From an uncultured Rubripirellula sp. (GTDB taxonomy: Bacteria; Planctomycetota; Planctomycetia; Pirellulales; Pirellulaceae), in NCBI GenBank assembly GCA_938075415.1, contig CALJHC010000005.1, positions 22,195 to 86,194 of the forward strand: a stretch of 64,000 nt of DNA, in the 5' to 3' direction. A model generated the notes under the pieces. That model was given only the letters and a program-made list of their open reading frames with translations, did not search any database and was not told the DNA's origin. The stretch's first letter is position 1. The number at the start of each line of letters is the position of its first letter. The position numbers and the translations under genes are program-made. Of the stretch, positions 18,403 to 27,770 are shown one piece after another.

Positions 18403-19593
18403 TCAAGGTTGTGACGGATCTGCCTGCTTGGGTTTGCCGCGTGTCGCTCTTTGGTGAATCGTCACAAGGGGAGGGTCAGCAACCACTTCGACGTCACCAG
18501 GCAATGTCTGCGTCTCTTTGACGCTTCCTCGGATCATGTTAGCCACGGTTTGCCAGTGTGTTTGGTTCATCGCCTGGCGTGGCCAATGCTGCTGCTTCCA
18601 AACCGTTTGTAACGCCGAGATGATGATTGCGGAACTGGTTTTATCGTCTTGGTGGAAACGAGTCGCCTCGCCCTCGACTCGATGTTTGTCGAGCCAAATC
18701 GAGGCCGAGGAATCAATTGTGTCCCGCCAATTTCTTTGTGATTCAATGGCTCGCATGATTGCACGAACCGAATTGGGGTATTCTGATTCGATCAATGGAA
18801 GCAGCACGTTACGAATCCAGTTGCGTCGATAGCGACTGTCGAGATTAGATCGGTCTTCCTGCCACGAATATCCCTTCTCTCTTAGTGCATGTCGAATCGT
18901 TTCTCGTCTGGATTCAATCATTGGGCGTACAAGAACGAGGTCACCTTCGATCGGGAGTGGATGACCAATTCCAGACAGGCCCGCGGGGCCGGTTCCTCTC
19001 ATTAAGTGGTGCAAGACGGTTTCCGCATTGTCGTCTCCCGAGTGAGCCAAAGCGATGTACCTTGCTCCATGACTGTGAGCGACGTCCACAAGAAAGCGCA
19101 TTCGAGCGTCTCGAAGAGAAGCTTCGTCTGATTTGTTTGCGCGACTAGGGTTTGAGAATTCTTTCTCGGTGCGATGATCTTGATGGATTTTGCCCGGGCG
19201 TCCAGATGAGTCCGGGCGTCCAGATGAGTCCGGGCGTCCAAGTGAGAAAGGCAGGCCGAGTTCATTTGCGAGTCGTTCGGTGAACGCCGCATCTTCACCT
19301 GATTCTTCACCACGCAGTTCATGGTTGTAGTGAGCGACCACAAGAAAGCCCCTAGCGGGTTGTGGGTGGGTTGCATCTTGGCGAGAACGTAATTCAGCCA
19401 TTGCGCGAACCAGTGTGACACTGTCCGCGCCACCGCTGCAGCCAACCACAACGCCTGTTTCTCGCCATCGATTGTGTGGCCAGGCGAGCTGAATCTCTTG
19501 AATGATTTGTTGCCAAGGTGACATCAGGCTGATCGATCGTTGACGAACTTGAATGCGTTGGACTGGTGAATTTACACCAATCCGGTCTGGCAT
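18403..19593 (-). CDS. tilS: tRNA(Ile)-lysidine synthase
   Basis: Essential ATP-dependent enzyme that attaches lysine to C34 of the CAU-anticodon tRNA-Ile, changing its decoding from Met to Ile. The PP-loop SGGADS is at 53-58. The catalytic-domain continuation IALAHSGDDNAETVLHHLMRG and the LSGIGHPLPI region are typical, and the RYRRNWIRNVLLPLIE stretch binds tRNA. An in-frame 18-bp repeat (19193-19246) inserts GRPDSS repeats in a variable loop after ELGLPFSL. The ATG at 19593 is used; the Met at 19524 (MSPWQQ), closer to the domain, is a plausible alternative. Confidence 0.9.
   Translation of the reverse strand: MPDRIGVNSPVQRIQVRQRSISLMSPWQQIIQEIQLAWPHNRWRETGVVVGCSGGADSVTLVRAMAELRSRQDATHPQPARGFLVVAHYNHELRGEESGEDAAFTERLANELGLPFSLGRPDSSGRPDSSGRPGKIHQDHRTEKEFSNPSRANKSDEASLRDARMRFLVDVAHSHGARYIALAHSGDDNAETVLHHLMRGTGPAGLSGIGHPLPIEGDLVLVRPMIESRRETIRHALREKGYSWQEDRSNLDSRYRRNWIRNVLLPLIESEYPNSVRAIMRAIESQRNWRDTIDSSASIWLDKHRVEGEATRFHQDDKTSSAIIISALQTVWKQQHWPRQAMNQTHWQTVANMIRGSVKETQTLPGDVEVVADPPLVTIHQRATRGKPKQADPSQP
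19193..19246. repeat. In-frame 18-bp tandem repeat within tilS
   Basis: Three copies of TCCGGGCGTCCAGATGAG (first degenerate) encode a GRPDSS-type hexapeptide repeat. The unit is a multiple of three, so copy changes would keep the reading frame. The loop is variable in TilS proteins. Confidence 0.8.
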
Positions 19594-20771
19594 GAAGTCA
19601 GGAAGGAATCACGCACGCCGGTCGACCTCCTCGAATCGCGAATAGGTAGAGGCTGATTGCCGACTTTACTTGGTCGGGGCATTCGCGATGACTGACAATT
19701 TGTTCAAGCGAATTTTATCGCAGGTTGCCTAGCTGTTTTCATTGCCGGCTATTTCTGAGGGACACTCGAATCGTTCGATGTTGCAGTTCGCCAGTGGCTC
19801 GGGAGGATGCAAAACGCCACATCAAACCGGCATTTTTAAGCCTTGAGGCGATGGGGTAACCCTTCACGGCGGAGCATCAATTTGGGGCGCAGTGCGGGGG
19901 AAGGGTTGGGGTCGGTCAGTTAGTTATTGGGGAAATCGCCAGACTAAATCAATTTTTTTGTCGATTTGTTTCATCGACTTTCCCATAGGTTTTCCGAGTC
20001 TGGCTCGTCTGGGCGATCGCTGTGAGTTGCTGGCTTGTTTGAAGATTGTGTCGGACTTGTTACCCTTCATGGGCGAGCGGTCTAATCGCAGACCACCGCA
20101 AAATCATTATAAATTGACTATCACCTCGGACAACAAAACCACCGGATGTTGAGGGGAATTCCCGCGAATTAGGGAATAGGGCCAGCCATCATTGAATGGA
20201 GCTTCATCCTCGAGACAGCCAAATTTTGCAGCAATGACCTGGACCCGATTTTTCTCTTTGATCAGACCGTTTGGCGGCCTCTTGCGGGGCGTGTCATCGA
20301 AAATGGTGCAGCGATCAGGATTGGATGGTTCAGAGAATTCTCATGAAGCATTAGTCGAGCCTGCGTCGTCTGCGCACTGTTTAGCGAAGGACGTTTTGAA
20401 TTCAGGCTTGGCCGATGGAGTAACGAATCAATCGAAAGGTATTAGAGCGTTTGAAGTTGCGGAACTGCTGAAGTCGAAATTTTCTTGGCAATCTTTGAGC
20501 GATGCATTGGGTACGGTCCACCGACCGGAACCAATGTCAGCGAGTGGATGCTCGCGGCAATGTCTCACCAAAACCAGCCAAGTGATTGACGACAACGTCA
20601 TGATTGCGGGCATCTTTTGTGAAGCGATTCTTGGTCGGTTGATACGACGCGGCCAGGAAGTTTTGCGTCCGCGTGACTTGAGCCGGCTTTCAAAATTTCT
20701 ATACCTTTCCAATTGGCTTGCAAATTGGAAATACTGATGGTTTTCGAGTCCTCGCTGTCGAGGACCTAAGA
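19594..20771. other. Long divergent gap between tilS and rny
   Basis: About 1.2 kb. An 8-bp inverted repeat AACCCTTC/GAAGGGTT (19858-19865 and 19900-19907) encloses a G-rich 34-base loop. A 181-codon plus-strand frame (20192-20737) is listed separately at low confidence. Otherwise I see no gene or RNA. Confidence 0.4.
20192..20737 (+). CDS. Unrecognised open frame upstream of rny
   Basis: A 181-codon frame on the same strand as rny, ending 34 bp before its start. It has no signal peptide, domain or motif that I recognise. Its C-terminal half (from about residue 80) is the more protein-like part, with [20 protein letters not shown] and a basic stretch [20 protein letters not shown]. The N-terminal half is of mixed, low-information composition. 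It could be a short lineage-specific gene or chance. Confidence 0.25.
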   Translation: MNGASSSRQPNFAAMTWTRFFSLIRPFGGLLRGVSSKMVQRSGLDGSENSHEALVEPASSAHCLAKDVLNSGLADGVTNQSKGIRAFEVAELLKSKFSWQSLSDALGTVHRPEPMSASGCSRQCLTKTSQVIDDNVMIAGIFCEAILGRLIRRGQEVLRPRDLSRLSKFLYLSNWLANWKY

Positions 20772-22331
20772 ATGGATCAAACACTATTACTTCCTTGCCT
20801 AGTCTCTCTGATCTTGGGATTGGGGCTTGCTTATTGCGTCTACAAACTCAATGAGAACAAGCGAGAAGTTCGTCGGAAAGAGGATTCGGATCGTCAGCTG
20901 GAGACGATGCGGCAACAGGCAGAGACTGAGAGGAATCAGCTTGTTCTTGAGGCCAAAGAGTCCTCGCTTGCTCTGAAGGTCAGCGCGGAGGAAGAAATTG
21001 CTTCAAATCGTAAAACGCAACTACAGCGAGAGCAGAAGCTAGATCGCCGTGAGGAGCAATTACAGCATCAAGAGGATTCTCTGCGTAAGCAGCAACGTGG
21101 TCTGGAGACGACTCAGACTCGTTTGGAGACCCAAAACAAGAAGCTTGCTGAGCAGCGTTCCAATCTTGATAAAACACTCAAGCAGCAAGTGGCAATACTC
21201 GAACGTTCCAGCGGCATGTCTCAAGACGAGGCCTCTCAGCAATTGATGCAAGCTTTGGAGAAGGAGCTTGAAAGCGAGCGGGGGGCTTTGTTGCTGCATC
21301 ACAAACGACGGCTGTCGGAGGTGGTCAAGGAGCAGGGGCGTGAGATGTTGCTGACGGCGATTCAGCGGTATTCCTCGAGTCATACCGCAGAATCCACGAC
21401 AAGTACGGTCGATGTGCCCAGTGATGACATCAAAGGTCGCATCATCGGTCGTGAAGGGCGAAACATTCGTGCATTTGAGAAGGCAACCGGGGTGGATGTT
21501 ATCATCGATGACACCCCGGGAGTTGTGATCGTCAGTGGATTTGATCCGGTGCGCCGTGAGATTGCTCGTCGGGCATTGACTACGCTCATTGCGGACGGTC
21601 GCATCCACCCCTCGAAGATTGAAGAGGTGGTTGCCGAGGCTGGTAAGGCAATCGAGGAGGTCGTTCTTCAGAAAGGACGCGAAGCCGCTGATGAAGTGAA
21701 TGTTACCGGTTTGCACGTCAAGGTTCTTCGGATGTTGGGGCGGTTGCACTTTCGCACCTCCTACAGCCAGAACGTTCTTCGTCACAGCGTCGAGGTTGCC
21801 TTTGTTTCCGGGTTAGTCGCAGAGATGCTTGGGATGGACGGCGATTTGGCGCGGCGATGTGGTCTTCTGCACGACATCGGTAAAGCCGCTGACCACGAAC
21901 TCGAAGGTGGACATCCCAAAATTGGTGCTGACCTCTTGCGTCGCCACAAGGAGTCGGCCGAGGTGGTACATGCTGCCTTTGGGCATCATGACGAAATTGT
22001 GACCGAGCATCCTTACACCATGATTGTTGCAATCGGCGATGCCTGCAGTGCCAGTCGGCCCGGCGCACGACGAGAGTCTTTGGAACGCTATGTCAAACGA
22101 ATGGAAGAGCTTGAATCGATCGCTGAGAGGTTTGACGGTGTCAAGCAGGCATTTGCCATTAGTGCCGGACGCGAGTTGCGGGTGATTGTCAGCAGTGACA
22201 AAACGACGGATGAACAAGCTGCAACCATTTGCCACGACATCGCTAAGGCGTTTGAGAGCGAGTTGACTTATCCGGGCGAGATCAAAGTTACGGTTTTGAG
22301 AGAAAGTCGTTTTGTCGAAACCGCTCGTTAG
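20772..22331 (+). CDS. rny: Ribonuclease Y
   Basis: Membrane-anchored endoribonuclease that starts mRNA decay in bacteria lacking or complementing RNase E. Domains in order are one N-terminal membrane helix (about residues 4-24), a long Gln/Glu/Arg-rich coiled coil (about 30-200), a KH RNA-binding domain with [19 protein letters not shown], and an HD domain with GLLHDIGKA and AAFGHHDE carrying the metal ligands. ATG 20772 is chosen because GAGG lies eight bases before it and the membrane helix follows at once. The frame is open upstream to 20718. Length 519 matches RNase Y. A terminator hairpin follows. Confidence 0.95.
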   Translation: MDQTLLLPCLVSLILGLGLAYCVYKLNENKREVRRKEDSDRQLETMRQQAETERNQLVLEAKESSLALKVSAEEEIASNRKTQLQREQKLDRREEQLQHQEDSLRKQQRGLETTQTRLETQNKKLAEQRSNLDKTLKQQVAILERSSGMSQDEASQQLMQALEKELESERGALLLHHKRRLSEVVKEQGREMLLTAIQRYSSSHTAESTTSTVDVPSDDIKGRIIGREGRNIRAFEKATGVDVIIDDTPGVVIVSGFDPVRREIARRALTTLIADGRIHPSKIEEVVAEAGKAIEEVVLQKGREAADEVNVTGLHVKVLRMLGRLHFRTSYSQNVLRHSVEVAFVSGLVAEMLGMDGDLARRCGLLHDIGKAADHELEGGHPKIGADLLRRHKESAEVVHAAFGHHDEIVTEHPYTMIVAIGDACSASRPGARRESLERYVKRMEELESIAERFDGVKQAFAISAGRELRVIVSSDKTTDEQAATICHDIAKAFESELTYPGEIKVTVLRESRFVETAR

Positions 22332-22356
22332 TCACCCCTTGATGCAGACTGTTCTT

Positions 22357-22380
22357 CAACCCGCCTGGGTTGTCGCTTTT
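22357..22380 (+). terminator. Probable intrinsic terminator of rny
   Basis: CAACCC, a four-base loop GCCT, then GGGTTG (22357-22372), followed by TCGCTTTT. It lies 26 bp after the rny stop. The T-run is short and offset by four bases. Confidence 0.6.
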
Positions 22381-22725
22381 GTCCGGTAGGCAGTGCCTCT
22401 GACTCTAACGGTGCGTCTCCCGCAGCGGTCGAGTCCATTCGCCAAACTGGCAAATATGCTTCCGTGGTGAGCAACGCTTGCGGAACGGGGCAGGGCGCGA
22501 CTCAGCGGATCTTGGTGGTAGGTGCCACTCTGCCTGTGAAAGAGGGTTCTACCTGTGAAAGAGGGTGCTGGGGGGTGTGTCGTGCCTGTTGCCAACCGAG
22601 AGTGAAATGAGCAGATATGGTTGAATTTGGAACCAAGAAGTCGACGCACCGCTGATCAAGCAAGTGGTTTGACTCTGCCGGAAGCGTTGATCTCGGACTA
22701 GAAATTACCAGTCAGGATTGGTGAA

Positions 22726-22809
22726 GACTGCTGAAGCCATGCCGAGAGAAAGTCCGGAGCAACCTTCAGCAACAGTGCCGTTTTTCACTTTCGGCTGATG
22801 TCAGCAGTC
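22726..22809. ncRNA. Candidate structured RNA (84-nt nested hairpin)
   Basis: GACTGCTGA (22726-22734) pairs perfectly with TCAGCAGTC (22801-22809). Inside, GCC (22741-22743) pairs with GGC (22793-22795) and GAAAGT (22748-22753) with ACTTTC (22787-22792) across a four-base bulge. A further CGG/CCG pair lies deeper. The element ends 30 bp before the -35 box of the Tex-like operon. It could be a small RNA or a regulatory DNA structure. A resemblance of GAGAAAGTCCGGAGC to RNase P RNA is local only. Confidence 0.3.
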
Positions 22810-22839
22810 GCTTTCCCCCTGCATGGGGTGTTTGGCCGC

Positions 22840-22868
22840 TTGACATTTTGGGGTGCTCGCGCTATGTT
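22840..22868 (+). promoter_or_regulatory. Near-consensus sigma-70 promoter for the Tex-like operon
   Basis: TTGACA (22840-22845), a 17-bp spacer, then TATGTT (22863-22868). It is the best housekeeping-type promoter I noticed in the window. Transcription would start near 22875, leaving a leader of about 330 bases before the likely start codon at 23203. Confidence 0.65.
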
Positions 22869-23202
22869 CGCCGGATTCCATTGCATCGGAATTTAAACCG
22901 ATGGAGCGGTTGGCAGTGATCGCCTAATGACATGCGATGTTCGACAAAACGTTTTCCGGAAGTTATCCGACGGATTACCAATGACGGATCGTCGTGAACG
23001 GCCATTGAGTGATGATCAAATTGACTCATTGCGAGGGGTACGAGTTCTTGTCATTTGTGAACCTCGATCGCTGGCGCCAAACCATCGGGTGTGTTTCCCT
23101 GATGCTGAACACCTCCAAGCGTAGCGTGCCCCAAAGCGTCGTGTGCCTTCAGTGCCGCGTCACCCAAAGTTCTGGGACGATCCACGTAGAGACAGAATCG
23201 TC

Positions 23203-26200
23203 ATGAGCGTTGACTATGAAGCAATTGCCCAACGCGGGCGTTGCGATGTATCGAGTTTAAGATTGGCCACTCCTCTTTTGGAGCAGGGTTATTCGCCGCC
23301 TTTCCTCGCAAGGTATCGTCGCGATGAGTTAGGTGGTGTTGATGAAGCAAGCCTTTGGGCTTTGCTTTCGTCGCTGCAAGCCGAGCAGGAAATCCAGCAA
23401 AGGCGTAGTGAGTTGTTGGAGAGTTGGGAAAAAACAACGCTCCGAGACCCCGCGATCGCTCACGCTCTTCGTCAGTCTCATTCGTTGCGTATGCTCAATC
23501 GTCTGGGCAGGCGGTTGAAGCGTGAGACTGGAGATTCGGTTTCGTCCGCAACAACGATTGCGGCGCGGGTGTTGAGTCCTGCAAAGGGTGATGGAAAAGA
23601 TTTTGCCTCCATTGCCGCGTCCATCGAGGGTCTGGAAAACCCCGAGGAAGCAGTGACGGGCGCGGAAGAGGCTTTGGCCGAGCGTCTCGCCGGCGACCCT
23701 CGAATGATCGCAGCCGCGGTTCGATGGTTGTCAAAGAATGCAAAAGTGCAAATCTCAAAAGTTCATGATCCTCATCTCGCGCCTGCGGACGAGCCCTCCA
23801 AGGGAAGCGAGTCAAAGAAGAACAAAAAACGCAAGGCGCAATCGAAGGAATTGACTGCTGAAAAGCAGGTTGGCGCCGATTCCCAAAGCTCAGATTCCCA
23901 AAGCTCAGATTCCCAAAGCGCCGATTCCCAAAGCGCCGATTCCCAAAGTCCAGATTCAACAAGTCCAGTAACGTCTGATTCTTCGGTGTCAGGTCCTTCA
24001 ACGGACTCCCCTGCTGCATCCTCAACTGAGGACACGCCGGTGTCGGAGACGGTGACAGATGCCACCGTTGCTGCAGAGGCTTCTGCAACCAAAGAGGCGA
24101 CCAACGAGGTTGTCCCTGCGGCCGATGCGAATGATGCCTCGGTGCAAGCCGATGTTAAAACGACCGAGGCAGTTGAATCCGACACCTCCACCGCTTCGGC
24201 GAGCGATCTCGTTGCAGATCCAGCCGAATCCAAACAGCAGACGGCTGCAGTTGTGGGCGAAGCTGCGCCGGCTAGCGAGATAGAATCTGAGGTTGACTCA
24301 ACGACGCCACCCGAAGTGTCGATTGCTGGGGAGGCGGCTTCTGATAAGACCACTTCGGCTGAGTCAGCGACTGCCAAGGGTTCGGTAGCCAAAGCAGGGC
24401 AAGCCGAGAGCAAGCCAGCGGGTGTTCCGCAAAAGCAGACGGCCACTCAAGGTGGCGATTCGAAAGGGGCTTCGTCCAAGAAGCAGAAGAAAATATCGCC
24501 ACGGCAGCGTCGGCGTCGTTGGTTGGTCAGCGTTCTCAAGCCACTTTCGGGCAAGAAATTCAATGCGGATAAGTTGAGTGCGTTCCAAATTGTCATGCTT
24601 GGTCGCGCAATGCGTAGTCAAGTTGCTGAGTGCTCGTTCGAGTACGATGCGACCCGTTTGGTTGCAGAGTTGCAACGGGTGGCTGGATCGATCAATCGAC
24701 ACTTTGAAGCCAAGTTGCAAGAGATCGTCTTGAAGCATGAAAGCGTTATTCGCGAAGCCGGGGAAGCGGCGTGGTGGGATGACCTGCACGAGAAGGCATC
24801 GGCTCGATTGGTGACGATCACGGCGGACCATCTTGATCGTCACGTCAATCGTGGTGGTGTGGATGCTCGAGTGGTGATGGCAATCGATGCAGTCGGGCCT
24901 CGAACTGCGGCAACTTCCATTGTCTGTTCGGATGGGCGTATCCTTCACAATGAAGATTTGCCCTGTCAGATGTCAACTGCCTTGCGGACTCAGGCAGTGA
25001 CTCGCTTGGGGGAATTGATCCACAGTTTCCATGTCGATTTGATTGTTGTTAGCAACGGCCCTTCTCGTCGTGCGACGATGATTGCCTTGGGAGATTTAAT
25101 TGGCCAGTCACCAGAGGGTTCGGTCCGCTGGACATTGGCTGATCGTAATGGTGCGGACGTCTACGCGGGAAGTTCGATCGCGGATGAGGAGATGCGAGCG
25201 ACTCCGCGTCGTTTTCGCGCAGCAGCCTGGTTGGCATTCTCCATCCTTCAGCCTGCTCAGGCTTTCGCCAAAGTCGATCCACTCAAGTTGCGACTGAGTT
25301 CTTTTCAGCGTGAATTAACCGATGAACTGTTGTCGCGACCGCTTGAAAATGTGATGACCAGTGGTGCATCGCGTGGTGGGGTGGATGTTAATGCTGCACC
25401 CGTCTCTTGGCTGACCCGAATCCCCGGCGTGACTGAAGATGTAGCCAACGCGATTGATCAGGCTCGGCGAGAGTCGCTGTTTGACTCTCGAGAAAAATTG
25501 GGTGATTTGCCGCAATGGTCGAGTGTGACGGGAAGTCGTCAAGCCCTTCCGTTTCTTCGTGTCTTCGGAAGCGAGATGACTTTGGATGGGACTTTGATCC
25601 ATCCTGACGATTATCCACTGGCCGAGAAACTGGCGACGTCGCTCGAGATAGAATTACCCCCTGGGGCACCTCCGGGATACGTTGCTCCGGATTTCACTCA
25701 ATCAATCGACCCCACGACAAAAAGCCAAATTAGCGAAGCGCCAGTTGATACTGATGCCAATGCAGTTGAGGATTTCACGAACGCTTCCGAGAATGCGTCA
25801 GAATTTTCGATTCAAGAGGCGAGTGATGCTGGGGTTGGTGAAGAAACGCCTGCTGATGTTTCCGATTCCAATTCGGAAAATCAGGCAGATGGATCTGGGG
25901 CCGAGGTAGAGCCTGCTTCGGATTCAACGCAGGAAATCGAAGTCACTGCGGAATGTAGTGAGAAAACCAGTGACGAAACCACCGCAGTGAATGCCGTGAG
26001 TGAAACATCGGGAAGTAACACAGAAAGTGCTGACAAGTCCGAAGCGACGAAGGATTCAACCGATGTCGAAGCGTCGGCAGTCGAGGATTCCGCACCCGCC
26101 ATCGATAAGGACTCGATTCCTGAGCCAGTTCGACGTCCACGACCCGAAGCGGGAAAGGTGGATAAGTGTGTCAAAGAATGGCAGGTGGGTTCCCGGAGAT

Positions 26201-27276
26201 CTCATCAGCTTGTGCAATGGCTTTGCGATCCGTTTGGGGACAGTGATTCATCAGGCAACGCTCCCGCAGTGCTCAACGCCATCCCATCCAACAAGGGATT
26301 GAAGGCGGGAGACGAGGTTATTGGGGTTGTTGTCGGCGTGATGCCTTTTGGTGTGTTTGTTGAGTTGGCACCAGATTGCAGTGGATTGGTCCACGTGAGT
26401 CGTATTTCAGAATCTTACATCGAGGACTTACACGAGGCGGTTCAGGTGGGTGATGTCGTCACGGCTTGGGTGACAGGGATTGACGAAAAGCGACGACGCG
26501 TTGCCCTTTCAGCGATTTCTCCTGAGCGAGAAGTCGAGTTGCAAGCCATTCGGCAAAAGTCTCGTCACAATCAAGCCGCCGGGGGTAATCGTCGTGGTGG
26601 CCAAGGTGGACGCGGTGGCCAAGGTGGCCAAGGTGGACGCGGTGCCGGGGCATCGGGGCAGGCTCGCAACGACGGAAAATCACGGGCAGGCGGTTCAGGT
26701 GCAGGTGGTTCAGGTGCAGGCGGTTCAGGTGCAGGCGGTTCAGGTGCAGGCGGTTCAACCGGTCGCGGTGGACAGCAGGGTCGCGGTGGACAGCAGGGTC
26801 GCGGTGGCCAGCAAGGTCGCGGTGGACAGCGTCGTGATGGAGGTCGGGGACGTCCTCAGCGTGGCGGTCGTGGTCGAGATCGAAAACCTGAGTCCTACGG
26901 GGTTGTCAGCAAGACTGAGGCAAAACCGATTTCAGATGCAATGCAAAAAGGTGATGAGCCGCTTCGGTCATTTGGTGACCTGATGCAGTTCTTTGATGCT
27001 CCCACTTCTGGAAAGTCTGCTTCGAAGAAGAGTCAGGCATCCAAGGAACAACCAAAGAAAGCAGAACCAACCAAAGTTGAAACCTCAATGTCGCAACCCG
27101 CTGAAGAGGTTGCAGTTGAGCCAACTGTCGGTTCGCAGGAATCGTCTGACAATGCGGTGAAAGAACAACCGCAAGTGACTGATCAGACCAAAAAAACAAC
27201 CAAACCCGATAATGGCTCGACCGGCGATACGGCAGCGGAGGAGTCAAATTCACCCGAGGACAAGGACGAGTCCTGA
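23203..27276 (+). CDS. Very large Tex-like RNA-binding protein with disordered and RGG-like segments
   Basis: Diverged member of the Tex (Spt6-like) family of transcription and RNA-associated proteins. From ATG 23203 it has 1357 residues against about 780 for Tex. Recognisable parts are: Tex N domain (about 1-185; YSPPFLARYRRDELGGVDE); a Ser/Thr/Glu/Asp/Ala-rich insert (about 190-430) with DSQSS repeats; the second half of the Tex helical region; a YqgF/RNase H-like fold (from about 555; VMAIDAVG); the Tex stretch GADVYAGSSIADEE; helix-hairpin-helix (VDVNAAPVSWLTRIPGV); an acidic linker (about 830-980); one S1 domain (about 1035-1107; GDEVIGVVVGVMPFGVFVEL); and a Gly/Arg/Gln-rich region (about 1127-1227) with a charged tail. 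The Tex signature VGQYQHD is replaced by LSSFQRE. Confidence 0.85.
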   Translation: MSVDYEAIAQRGRCDVSSLRLATPLLEQGYSPPFLARYRRDELGGVDEASLWALLSSLQAEQEIQQRRSELLESWEKTTLRDPAIAHALRQSHSLRMLNRLGRRLKRETGDSVSSATTIAARVLSPAKGDGKDFASIAASIEGLENPEEAVTGAEEALAERLAGDPRMIAAAVRWLSKNAKVQISKVHDPHLAPADEPSKGSESKKNKKRKAQSKELTAEKQVGADSQSSDSQSSDSQSADSQSADSQSPDSTSPVTSDSSVSGPSTDSPAASSTEDTPVSETVTDATVAAEASATKEATNEVVPAADANDASVQADVKTTEAVESDTSTASASDLVADPAESKQQTAAVVGEAAPASEIESEVDSTTPPEVSIAGEAASDKTTSAESATAKGSVAKAGQAESKPAGVPQKQTATQGGDSKGASSKKQKKISPRQRRRRWLVSVLKPLSGKKFNADKLSAFQIVMLGRAMRSQVAECSFEYDATRLVAELQRVAGSINRHFEAKLQEIVLKHESVIREAGEAAWWDDLHEKASARLVTITADHLDRHVNRGGVDARVVMAIDAVGPRTAATSIVCSDGRILHNEDLPCQMSTALRTQAVTRLGELIHSFHVDLIVVSNGPSRRATMIALGDLIGQSPEGSVRWTLADRNGADVYAGSSIADEEMRATPRRFRAAAWLAFSILQPAQAFAKVDPLKLRLSSFQRELTDELLSRPLENVMTSGASRGGVDVNAAPVSWLTRIPGVTEDVANAIDQARRESLFDSREKLGDLPQWSSVTGSRQALPFLRVFGSEMTLDGTLIHPDDYPLAEKLATSLEIELPPGAPPGYVAPDFTQSIDPTTKSQISEAPVDTDANAVEDFTNASENASEFSIQEASDAGVGEETPADVSDSNSENQADGSGAEVEPASDSTQEIEVTAECSEKTSDETTAVNAVSETSGSNTESADKSEATKDSTDVEASAVEDSAPAIDKDSIPEPVRRPRPEAGKVDKCVKEWQVGSRRSHQLVQWLCDPFGDSDSSGNAPAVLNAIPSNKGLKAGDEVIGVVVGVMPFGVFVELAPDCSGLVHVSRISESYIEDLHEAVQVGDVVTAWVTGIDEKRRRVALSAISPEREVELQAIRQKSRHNQAAGGNRRGGQGGRGGQGGQGGRGAGASGQARNDGKSRAGGSGAGGSGAGGSGAGGSGAGGSTGRGGQQGRGGQQGRGGQQGRGGQRRDGGRGRPQRGGRGRDRKPESYGVVSKTEAKPISDAMQKGDEPLRSFGDLMQFFDAPTSGKSASKKSQASKEQPKKAEPTKVETSMSQPAEEVAVEPTVGSQESSDNAVKEQPQVTDQTKKTTKPDNGSTGDTAAEESNSPEDKDES
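23878..23967. repeat. 15-bp in-frame repeat encoding DSQSS/DSQSA
   Basis: About six copies of GATTCCCAAAGCTCA or close variants, starting at 23878. They encode an acidic Ser-rich stretch in the first disordered insert of the Tex-like protein. Confidence 0.85.
26686..26832. repeat. Adjacent 15-bp and 18-bp in-frame Gly-rich repeats
   Basis: Five copies of GCAGGCGGTTCAGGT (26686-26760, encoding AGGSG) are followed directly by four copies of GGTCGCGGTGGACAGCAG (26761-26832, encoding GRGGQQ). Copies are nearly identical, suggesting recent expansion. Confidence 0.9.
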
Positions 27277-27278
27277 GA

Positions 27279-27770
27279 ATGACTGAAGATTTTGAATCTC
27301 GACTTGAGTCAGCCATTTCGAGAGGTCGTCAGCGAGCTGACTGGAAAGCCTCGCAAGAACGCCGGAAAGAGCTGACAGAGGAAGAGAAACGCAGGCTGCA
27401 CACGTCGCATCGGTTGACGCTGTCAGAGCGAATCGAGAAGGCGGTTCAACGCGTTGCGGATCACTTTCCCGGTTTCCAACAGGAAGGTATGTACGGTGAA
27501 ATTGGCTGGGGTGCGGCTTGTTACCGGGATGATTTACGTCTCGAACAAGGCCGTCGAACCAACCAGTACAGTCGCTTGGAATTGGTGATTCGACCGCTCA
27601 GCGAATCTCATGTTCTCGATCTCAAAGGGAAGGGAACGGTGATGAATCGTGAACTGTTCAACCGTAATTTTTTCACTCCAATCTCAGAAGTCGATCTCGA
27701 GGAGTTTGAGAATCTAATTGACAGCTGGTCGATTGAGTATGCCGAAGTCTACGCCTCGAAAAGTCGTTGA
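27279..27770 (+). CDS. Conserved-looking hypothetical protein downstream of the Tex-like gene
   Basis: A 163-residue soluble protein starting 2 bp after the stop of the Tex-like gene, so surely co-transcribed. I do not recognise a family. The N-terminal third is highly charged and probably helical (RRKELTEEEKRRL). The rest has a mixed alpha/beta look with conserved-seeming blocks such as GEIGWGAACYRDDLRLEQGR and RLELVIRPLS. It has no signal peptide or membrane segment. Position suggests a partner or linked function with the Tex-like protein, but that is inference. Confidence 0.75.
   Translation: MTEDFESRLESAISRGRQRADWKASQERRKELTEEEKRRLHTSHRLTLSERIEKAVQRVADHFPGFQQEGMYGEIGWGAACYRDDLRLEQGRRTNQYSRLELVIRPLSESHVLDLKGKGTVMNRELFNRNFFTPISEVDLEEFENLIDSWSIEYAEVYASKSR

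Larger units (their letters stand above)
22332..22839. other. Gap between rny and the Tex-like operon
   Basis: No convincing gene. It contains the rny terminator, a repeated CCTGTGAAAGAGGGT near 22541-22566, and a long nested inverted repeat at 22726-22809 (separate entry). Confidence 0.5.

Noticed and set aside
22741..22760. Resemblance to the conserved GAGGAAAGTCC region of RNase P RNA
   Set aside because: Only about a dozen bases match, with an extra base, and no other conserved RNase P RNA blocks (for example ACAGAA and the 3' P4 strand) are found within 400 bases.
22927..23124. 65-codon frame in the leader of the Tex-like gene
   Set aside because: No ribosome site or conserved pattern; kept in mind only as a possible leader peptide.
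23772..24446. 224-codon minus-strand frame with Ser/Ala/Glu repeats inside the Tex-like gene
   Set aside because: It is the antisense of the repetitive acidic insert; the repeats alone keep it open.
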